10,671 nucleotides of DNA. Origin: Pseudomonadota bacterium (GTDB lineage Bacteria > Pseudomonadota > Gammaproteobacteria > SZUA-229). Shown one piece after another: positions 5,683-10,671 of the stretch (the first letter of the stretch is position 1; each line of letters starts with the position of its first letter). Location of the stretch: positions 1 to 10,671 of the forward strand of contig JAUPMA010000030.1 of NCBI GenBank assembly GCA_030836935.1. Reading direction: 5' to 3'. Under the pieces are notes generated by a model, which worked only from the letters and a program-made list of their open reading frames with translations, ran no database searches and was not told where the DNA came from. The translations under genes and the position numbers were made by a program.

Positions 5683-6996
5683 TCATTCAGCAATTTTTTC
5701 ATTCCACGTCCGCACTTTCTGCAAAATCTTTTGTTCATCCAGTGTAGTGAGCGCGCGGTCTTTCAGTAAATGTTTACCGGCCACCCAGACATCTGTGACC
5801 TGTTCGCGGCCGGCACTGTACACCAGATGCGAAACCGGGTGATACACCGGTTGCATTTCAAGTGCGCTGAAATCAATGGCAACAATGTCGGCAAATTTGT
5901 TTTTTTCCAGTGAGCCGGTAACCGTATCCAGGTTCAGTGCGCGGGCGCCATTGAGGGTGGCCATGCGCAGAACCTGGCTGGCATTGATAGCGGCGGCGTT
6001 GCCGGCGACGCATTTGCCGATGAGGGCGGCGGTGTGCATTTCGCCGAGCATGTTGAGATCGTTGTTGCTGGCGCTGCCATCGGTGCCCAGCGCTACATTC
6101 ACACCGGCGTCGAGCAGTTTTTGCACCGGGCAATAACCGCTGGCGAGTTTGAGGTTGGATTCCGGGCAGTGCACAACATGAGCGCCGGTCCTGGCCAGCA
6201 GGGCAATGTCGTCGTCGTTGAGCTGGGTCATGTGTACGGCGAGCAGATTCGGCGATACCAGCCCCAGGTTGGCTAATCGCTGCAATGGACGCAGGCCGGA
6301 TTTTTTTACCGCTTCGTCCACTTCATGTGCGGTTTCATGCACATGCATGTGCACCGGCAAATCCATTTCATCGGACAGCATGCGTAATTTTTCCAGCGGT
6401 GCATCGGACACGGTATAGGGCGCATGCGGGGCAAAGGGGGTGCGGATCAGGGCGTCGCTGCGGTACTGGTCGCGCAACTGCAAGGCTTTCTCGATGTATT
6501 CATCGGCGTTGCCCGCCCAGATGGTGGGGAAGTCGAGCACGATCAGTCCGACGCAGGCGCGCATGCCTGCCTTGCGGGCAAGGCGGGCGGTGGTGTCGGG
6601 GAAAAAATACATGTCGTTGAAACAGGTGGTACCGGAGCGCAGCATTTCGGCCATGGCCAGTTCCGTGCCGTCGTGTACAAATTCCTCGCTCATCCATCTG
6701 GTCTCGGCTGGCCAGATGTGGTTCGACAGCCAGTCCATCAATGGCAGGTCATCCGCCATGCCGCGGAACAGGCTCATGGCAGCGTGGGTGTGTGCATTGA
6801 TCAGACCGGGAATCAGTGCGTGGCTGATGCAGTGGTTTTCTATCTGGGCATTGAAGCGGAATCCGGCCTCGGCGGTGGGTAAAATTTCAACAATGCGGCC
6901 ATCATGAATGGCGATACTGTGATGATTCAGTACCGGGTCACCCTGGGTGACGGGTATGACCCAGCGGCCATGGATTAAGGTGTCGATATTTTGCAT
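5683..6996 (-). CDS. mtaD: 5-methylthioadenosine / S-adenosylhomocysteine deaminase MtaD
   Basis: Cytosolic amidohydrolase that deaminates methylthioadenosine and/or S-adenosylhomocysteine to the inosyl forms, feeding methionine salvage. 437 residues, normal length, TRZ/ATZ subgroup. Metal and catalytic residues are in place: HTH (H69, H71) in LINAHTHAAMSLFRGM, H218 and E221 in HMHVHET, H276 in VVHCPESNLKLASG, and D306 in ALGTDGSASNNDLNM. The N-terminal DTLIHGRWVIPV and the C-terminal beta-sandwich segments typical of the family are also present. In Pseudomonas, as I recall, this gene lies beside mtnA and ubiG. Here ubiG follows, but mtnA is separated by the three-gene envelope cassette. AAGG lies about 12 bases before the ATG at 6996, far for a ribosome site. 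Guanine or other aminohydrolase activity is a less likely alternative. Confidence 0.93.
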   Translation of the reverse strand: MQNIDTLIHGRWVIPVTQGDPVLNHHSIAIHDGRIVEILPTAEAGFRFNAQIENHCISHALIPGLINAHTHAAMSLFRGMADDLPLMDWLSNHIWPAETRWMSEEFVHDGTELAMAEMLRSGTTCFNDMYFFPDTTARLARKAGMRACVGLIVLDFPTIWAGNADEYIEKALQLRDQYRSDALIRTPFAPHAPYTVSDAPLEKLRMLSDEMDLPVHMHVHETAHEVDEAVKKSGLRPLQRLANLGLVSPNLLAVHMTQLNDDDIALLARTGAHVVHCPESNLKLASGYCPVQKLLDAGVNVALGTDGSASNNDLNMLGEMHTAALIGKCVAGNAAAINASQVLRMATLNGARALNLDTVTGSLEKNKFADIVAIDFSALEMQPVYHPVSHLVYSAGREQVTDVWVAGKHLLKDRALTTLDEQKILQKVRTWNEKIAE

Positions 6997-7097
6997 GGCG
7001 GCAAGATACCTTCTGCTGCCGGTTGCGGCAAGTCATTAGCCCATCTAAAAAACATTTTGCCGCCATCCTTGCCAGCCATGCTTTTAGTGAAAAAAGG

Positions 7098-7106
7098 TGT
7101 TATAAA
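7098..7106 (+). promoter_or_regulatory. Candidate extended -10 promoter for the envelope cassette
   Basis: TG at 7098-7099, one base, then TATAAA at 7101-7106 make an extended -10 element 40 bases before the LpoB-like start. No good -35 hexamer is present at the right distance, which extended -10 promoters tolerate. GGAG at 7135-7138, seven bases before the ATG at 7146, is a convincing ribosome site for the gene. Confidence 0.4.
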
Positions 7107-7127
7107 ACCTGCCACGTTTATCAACAA
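7099..7127 (-). promoter_or_regulatory. Candidate promoter for mtaD, overlapping the divergent promoter
   Basis: On the minus strand TTGTTG (7127-7122) is followed after exactly 17 bases by TATAAC (7104-7099). The -10 is a 5/6 match and the -35 keeps only TTG. The -10 uses the same TATA bases as the plus-strand candidate, so the two would compete for polymerase. The resulting mtaD leader would be roughly 95 bases. Confidence 0.35.
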
Positions 7128-7145
7128 TAACCATGGAGAATCCAG

Positions 7146-7766
7146 ATGAAGGTTTCAAAGAAAATGATGGGTGTGTTACCGGTAGCGGCCCTGGGTGCCG
7201 TAATGGTGTTTGGTTTGGCGGCCTGTAATCCCAAAGTATCGCGTGTCGACAGTGCGGCTGTTACCGATCTGAGCGGCAACTGGAACGATACCGATTCACG
7301 TCTGGTGGCGGATGAGATGATTCAGGATGTGCTGGCGCGTCCCTGGCTCAGCCGCTTCAACAAGGATCATGGCAAGGTACCTACGGTGATTGTGGGTACA
7401 GTGCGTAACCTCAGCCACGAACATATCAACACCCGCACCTTTATCAGTGATCTGGAAAAATCCCTTATCAATTCCGGTGATGTGGAATTTGTTGCCTCCG
7501 CTGGCGAACGCGAGGAAATCCGCAGTGAACGCAAGGATCAGGATCTGCATGCCAAGGAAGATACCCGCAAGGCCATGGGCCAGGAAGCCGGCGCCGATTT
7601 CATGTTGCAGGGTACCATCAACACCATTATTGATGCGGTAAAAGGTGAACAGGCCCGTTTCTATCAGGTGGACTTGCAGCTGATTGATCTTGAAAGCAAC
7701 CGCAAGGTCTGGGTTGGCCAGAAAAAAATCAAGAAGACCGTTGAAAAGAGCGGTTTGCGTTTCTGA
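7146..7766 (+). CDS. LpoB-like outer-membrane lipoprotein (putative PBP1b activator family)
   Basis: 206-residue predicted lipoprotein. Signal peptide: basic MKVSKK, a hydrophobic stretch, then lipobox LAAC with C27 as the lipidated residue; N28 follows, with no Asp at +2, favouring outer-membrane sorting. The mature part fits the LpoB/YcfM family: a VPTVIVGTVRNLSHEHI strand region, a central FISDLEKSLINSGDVEFV, then GADFMLQGTI and YQVDLQLIDLESNRKVWVGQ, which align in pattern with E. coli LpoB's GAHYVLYSSAS and MLVQTGEIIWSGK. In E. coli LpoB reaches through the periplasm to stimulate PBP1b. This version lacks the long proline-rich linker of the enteric protein, so direct PBP activation is inference. 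It is the first gene of a three-gene cassette, followed by a strong hairpin terminator. Confidence 0.82.
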   Translation: MKVSKKMMGVLPVAALGAVMVFGLAACNPKVSRVDSAAVTDLSGNWNDTDSRLVADEMIQDVLARPWLSRFNKDHGKVPTVIVGTVRNLSHEHINTRTFISDLEKSLINSGDVEFVASAGEREEIRSERKDQDLHAKEDTRKAMGQEAGADFMLQGTINTIIDAVKGEQARFYQVDLQLIDLESNRKVWVGQKKIKKTVEKSGLRF

Positions 7767-7786
7767 TGCTATAAACAGCTATATCA

Positions 7787-7809
7787 AAGGCCGGTCATGT
7801 ACCGGCCTT
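7787..7809 (+). terminator. Rho-independent terminator/attenuator after the LpoB-like gene
   Basis: A perfect 9-bp stem AAGGCCGGT (7787-7795) and ACCGGCCTT (7801-7809) with a five-base loop CATGT, followed by GATTTTGTGTGTTTTT. It begins 20 bases after the stop codon of the LpoB-like gene and ends 40 bases before the next start. It should release a large share of transcripts, leaving the first gene more abundant than the other two unless a second promoter exists. Confidence 0.8.
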
Positions 7810-7849
7810 GATTTTGTGTGTTTTTCGCGTTACTCACCAAGGGGGTTTC

Positions 7850-9193
7850 ATGTTTTTAAATCACGCTCAAAAAATGTTGCTGGTAGCCGCAGCCAGTCTG
7901 CTGCTGATGCAAGGGTGCGCAACCAGTGCGGAAAAATCGCTTGGAATGCGCCAGTCACTCATGCAGGGCCGGCCTGATCTGGCACTCACCACGGTTGAAC
8001 AAAATGGTGAAACCAGTGATGTGATGACGAACATGAATCGCGGTTTGTTGCGACGCATGAATCGTGATTATGCGGGCAGCAATGAAGTACTTGAGGCAGC
8101 GAAGAAAGAAATTGAAGCGCTCTACGGTGTCAGTGTCACCGAACAGGCCGGTGCGGTAATTGCCAACGATGAAGCGATCAGCTTCAAGGGCGACCGTTAT
8201 GAACAGGTGCTGGTGCATGCCTATATGGCACTGAATTACATTTCACTTGGGCAGATCGATGCAGCGCGTGTCGAAATGCTGCAGGCTGATGTCAAGATGA
8301 TGGAGTGGGGTGAAACACCTGAAGAAGATCCATTTGCACGTTATTTGACCGGCATTGTATTTGAAGCGTTGGGTGAAGCTGATGATGCACGTGTTGCCTA
8401 CAGCAAGGCAGTGGATGTGTATAAAAAAACCAAGTCCAGACACGGCCTGAATATACCTTCGCAACTTAAAAGCGATTTGTTGTTCAGCCTGAGCAAGACA
8501 GGTATGAACGATGAGTTGCAGCGCTACAAAAAAGAATTTGGCATGAATGGTTACAAAGCGCCGGCAACCAAGGGCATGGGTGAGCTGATTGTGCTCATGC
8601 ACAACGGATTGGCGCCGCAACGTGATCAGACCGGCATTCAGATTTTTTCACCGGAGCTGGCCGGAAATATCCGCATCGCTATTCCAACTTATCCCAATCC
8701 GCCTGCCTATGTGAACCAGATTCGCCTGCAGGTGTCCGGCCAGCAAAAAGTGCTGGAACCGGTAGAAAATATTGACGGCCTGGCGCGTGCGGCACTGGAA
8801 GGCGATATTGCCGGTATTTCTGCACGAGCGCTGGCGCGCGCCGTGGTGAAGAAAAAAATGGAAAAGGAAGCCGGTGATCGCGGCGGCGGCCTGATGCAAC
8901 TGGCCATGCTGGTAGTGAATACGGCATCGGAAATTGCAGATACCCGCTGCTGGAATACATTGCCACAGGAAATCCAGCTGGGTCGTGTTTATTTGCCGGA
9001 AGGCACACACCAGGTAAAAATGGACGTGATTGGCCAGACTGGTGCGGTTGTTGATACCTATGAAATGCCGGTTGTCATCAAGGCAAATCGTAAAACCATT
9101 ATTTCTGAACACTGGGTTGCGCCACGTCCGTTGATAACAGCACCAGCTGAATCAGAAAATGCGACCACTACGGCTGCGAACGACACACACTAA
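7850..9193 (+). CDS. Predicted lipoprotein with TPR-like repeats, COG3014-type, function unknown
   Basis: 447 residues from the ATG at 7850, preceded by a strong AAGGGGG (7839-7845); an upstream in-frame start at 7808 lies in the terminator and would spoil the signal peptide. The N-terminus has a hydrophobic segment ending in LLLMQGC, with C23 a probable lipidation site, although Met at -3 is not ideal. Residues about 65-92, 117-150 and 161-194 form TPR-like helical pairs (YEQVLVHAYMALNYISLGQI; ARYLTGIVFEALGEADDARV), suggesting protein binding in the periplasm. The C-terminal half contains a helix-rich segment with LARAVVKKKMEKEAGD and a beta-type tail. The pattern matches an uncharacterised conserved family I know as COG3014, which tends to occur with LpoB-like and LPP20 genes. 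No enzymatic motif is visible. Confidence 0.8.
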   Translation: MFLNHAQKMLLVAAASLLLMQGCATSAEKSLGMRQSLMQGRPDLALTTVEQNGETSDVMTNMNRGLLRRMNRDYAGSNEVLEAAKKEIEALYGVSVTEQAGAVIANDEAISFKGDRYEQVLVHAYMALNYISLGQIDAARVEMLQADVKMMEWGETPEEDPFARYLTGIVFEALGEADDARVAYSKAVDVYKKTKSRHGLNIPSQLKSDLLFSLSKTGMNDELQRYKKEFGMNGYKAPATKGMGELIVLMHNGLAPQRDQTGIQIFSPELAGNIRIAIPTYPNPPAYVNQIRLQVSGQQKVLEPVENIDGLARAALEGDIAGISARALARAVVKKKMEKEAGDRGGGLMQLAMLVVNTASEIADTRCWNTLPQEIQLGRVYLPEGTHQVKMDVIGQTGAVVDTYEMPVVIKANRKTIISEHWVAPRPLITAPAESENATTTAANDTH

Positions 9194-9217
9194 AATTTCA
9201 TATTCAAGGAAAATGAA

Positions 9218-10237
9218 ATGAATACAGTTGCAAACAGAATTGCAGCAACCCTGGTAACGGGGTTGCTGTGTTTTATGCAAAACGTTTCGGCGGCATCCAA
9301 GCCCGACTGGGTGGAAGGCGATGCCGGCATGTACCCGAATGAGCAATATCTGGTGGCATCCGGCTCGGCATCGAATCCGGAACTGGCAAAGGATCGTGCG
9401 CTGGGTAATCTCGTAAAAATTTTTGAAACGCATATCAGGGAATCCACAACCACGCAATCCGATACCAAAGTGCAGGTAAAAGACGGCAAGGAAAGCTACA
9501 CCAAGGATCAGCGCCTGGCACAACAAATCAATATTCATACCGACAAGGTTGTGCAGGGTGCGCGGATTGCCGAAACCTGGCTTGATACATCTGTGCAGAT
9601 GCATTACGCGCTGGCGGTGCTTGATAGGGCACAGGCAGGCAATAACATGCGTGATGAAATGCGCCGGCTCGATGATGAAACCAGTGCGGAGCTGGCGCGC
9701 AGTGATGCGCAATCCGATGTGCTGTTATCCATGTCGGCATTAAACCAGGCTGTGCAGTTGCAGCGCGAACGCGAAGCCCTGCAAAAAACACTGAAAGTGA
9801 TTGACCTCAGCGGCAAGGGTTCGCCAGCAAAATGGAACATGGCGGATTTGCGCGGCAAACTTGAATCCAGACTGCAATCCTTGCGCATTGCAACCAGTGT
9901 GGGTACGGATTCATATGGCAAGCTCGATCAGATTCTGCGTTCAGCCATGGGCAATGCCGGATTTCCATCGGCGGGAAATGATGCGGCATTTACCCTGGTG
10001 GCGGATCTTGAAACCCAGGATCTGGGCCTGCGTGAAGGCTGGTACTGGTTGCGCGGCAAACTCAGTATCAAGCTGGTTGAACCCAATGGTAAAATTCGCG
10101 GTCGCAAGGAATGGCCATTGAAAGTTTCTGCATTGCAACGCAATGATGCCGAAAGCCGAATCATGACGCAGGTTGCGCAAAAACTGAATCAGGAACTCAA
10201 ACCCGCCATGTTGTCATTTGCAACGAGCGCAAATTAA
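9218..10237 (+). CDS. Exported LPP20-domain protein, function unknown
   Basis: 339 residues with a cleavable type I signal peptide: hydrophobic region to residue 20, then VSA (23-25) as the likely signal peptidase I site. The mature protein begins with KPDWVEGDAG, then YPNEQYLVASGSASNPELAKDRALGNLVKIFETHI, the typical opening of the LPP20 family (named for a Helicobacter lipoprotein). Unlike most members it has no lipidated cysteine, so it is probably soluble in the periplasm. Residues about 138-197 are strongly helical and charged, a possible coiled coil (REREALQKTLK); a C-terminal beta-rich domain (FTLVADLETQDLGL, GYWRL-like WYWLRGKLSIKLV, RGRKEWPLKVSALQ) resembles the tail of other family members. 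AAGGA at 9206-9210 precedes the ATG by seven bases. It starts 24 bases after the previous gene, so both are surely co-transcribed. Confidence 0.8.
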   Translation: MNTVANRIAATLVTGLLCFMQNVSAASKPDWVEGDAGMYPNEQYLVASGSASNPELAKDRALGNLVKIFETHIRESTTTQSDTKVQVKDGKESYTKDQRLAQQINIHTDKVVQGARIAETWLDTSVQMHYALAVLDRAQAGNNMRDEMRRLDDETSAELARSDAQSDVLLSMSALNQAVQLQREREALQKTLKVIDLSGKGSPAKWNMADLRGKLESRLQSLRIATSVGTDSYGKLDQILRSAMGNAGFPSAGNDAAFTLVADLETQDLGLREGWYWLRGKLSIKLVEPNGKIRGRKEWPLKVSALQRNDAESRIMTQVAQKLNQELKPAMLSFATSAN

Positions 10238-10271
10238 GAAATATCCGCTGTGAATTAATTTAACGCCTGAT

Positions 10272-10309
10272 CCGGGCGCGGTGTAACCAAACCCGGGGGT
10301 ACTTTCCCG
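10272..10309 (+). promoter_or_regulatory. Structured GC-rich leader before mtnA with two mutually exclusive hairpins
   Basis: CCGGG (10272-10276) can pair with CCCGG (10292-10296), enclosing an inner GGT/ACC stem (10280-10282 with 10286-10288). Alternatively CGGG (10294-10297) pairs with CCCG (10306-10309). The two share bases 10294-10296, so only one can form at a time. The short stems could be a terminator for the envelope cassette or a 5' leader element of mtnA; no T run follows. No known riboswitch class was recognised. Confidence 0.3.
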
Positions 10310-10321
10310 TTTCTGAAACTT

Positions 10322-10671
10322 ATGAACAAACTACACGATTCCATTCGCGCTGTTGTCTGGCGTAACGATGTCCTGCATCTTCTGGATCAACGCATTTTGC
10401 CCGCGCAGCAACAATATATTGAATTGCGTACAGCCACAGATACCGCAAAAGCCATTCGTGACATGGTGGTGCGCGGTGCGCCGGCCATCGGTATTGCAGC
10501 GGCTTACGGCGTTGTTCTGGCTGCGCGTGAATGTTATCGGCGTAATCCGCAAAACTGGAAGAAGGATATTCAGGCGGATATGAAAATACTGGCTGATTCA
10601 CGTCCCACGGCTGTCAATTTATTCTGGGCGCTGGATAAAATGAAACAGCTGATTGCTGTTACTGAATCGGA
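10322..10671 (+). CDS. mtnA: S-methyl-5-thioribose-1-phosphate isomerase MtnA, N-terminal part (3' end outside window)
   Basis: Cytosolic aldose-ketose isomerase of methionine salvage, converting 5-methylthioribose-1-phosphate to the ribulose form. The frame is open from the ATG at 10322 to the window end, 116 codons plus two bases. The hallmark MVVRGAPAIGIAAAYG (RGAP at 51-54) that distinguishes MtnA and the related eIF2B-alpha family is intact. RAVVWRNDVLHLLDQRILP and the downstream SRPTAVNLFWALDKM are also typical. There is no Shine-Dalgarno within 15 bases of the start; a G-run at 10295-10299 is too distant. It lies 84 bases after the LPP20 gene on the same strand. Functionally it belongs with mtaD at 5683-6996. 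Confidence 0.93.
   Translation, partial: MNKLHDSIRAVVWRNDVLHLLDQRILPAQQQYIELRTATDTAKAIRDMVVRGAPAIGIAAAYGVVLAARECYRRNPQNWKKDIQADMKILADSRPTAVNLFWALDKMKQLIAVTES

Noticed and set aside
7808..7849. Upstream start for the TPR lipoprotein gene
   Set aside because: It begins inside the terminator stem, has no ribosome site, and would place extra residues before a good signal peptide.
9263..9274. GLLC near the N-terminus of the LPP20 protein as a lipobox
   Set aside because: Gly at -3 and Leu at -1 do not fit the lipobox pattern, while VSA just downstream fits signal peptidase I.
9152..9712. Minus-strand open frame opposite the LPP20 gene (186 codons)
   Set aside because: Its composition (Cys/His/Arg-rich) and antisense position mark it as a shadow of the real gene.

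Overview
The window reads as chromosomal DNA of a gammaproteobacterium, probably from a lineage that is not closely described. The reasons are the proteobacterial gene families (PstA/PstB/PhoU, RlmJ, UbiG, MtaD, MtnA), the order mtnA / mtaD / ubiG / mupP, which I recall from Pseudomonas, and base composition near 50% GC. Coding is dense. I see no phage, transposase, CRISPR, tRNA or rRNA. The species cannot be named from sequence alone.

Layout. (1) Positions 1-3445, plus strand: the 3' end of pstA, then pstB and phoU (high-affinity phosphate uptake and its signalling brake), then a MazG-like nucleotide pyrophosphohydrolase and rlmJ (23S rRNA m6A2030 methyltransferase). pstA/pstB and mazG-like/rlmJ each overlap by one base. 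(2) Positions 3446-3616: a convergent gap made almost wholly of repeats, a half-copy of a CCACAG-type palindrome followed by a separate GTAGGGTGGG-type inverted repeat. (3) Positions 3617-6996, minus strand, transcribed mtaD -> ubiG -> mupP-type HAD phosphatase -> small TerB-like protein. A long, nearly perfect palindrome of the CCACAG family lies between mtaD and ubiG. (4) Positions 6997-7145: a divergent promoter region. (5) Positions 7146-10237, plus strand: a three-gene cell-envelope cassette of an LpoB-like lipoprotein, a TPR-type lipoprotein of the uncharacterised COG3014 kind, and an exported LPP20-domain protein. A strong hairpin terminator follows the first gene. (6) Positions 10322-10671: the 5' part of mtnA, preceded by a GC-rich, structured leader with no clear ribosome binding site.

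How the genes work together. PstA/PstB import phosphate with PstS/PstC (outside the window) and PhoU couples transport to PhoR/PhoB. MtaD and MtnA both handle methylthioadenosine-derived metabolites, and UbiG is a SAM-dependent methyltransferase of ubiquinone synthesis. The MupP-type phosphatase would serve MurNAc recycling. The envelope cassette is the least understood part: its first member resembles the activator of the peptidoglycan synthase PBP1b, while its other two members have no established function. It sits between mtaD and mtnA, which are neighbours in Pseudomonas as I recall, and is the best candidate here for an undescribed system.
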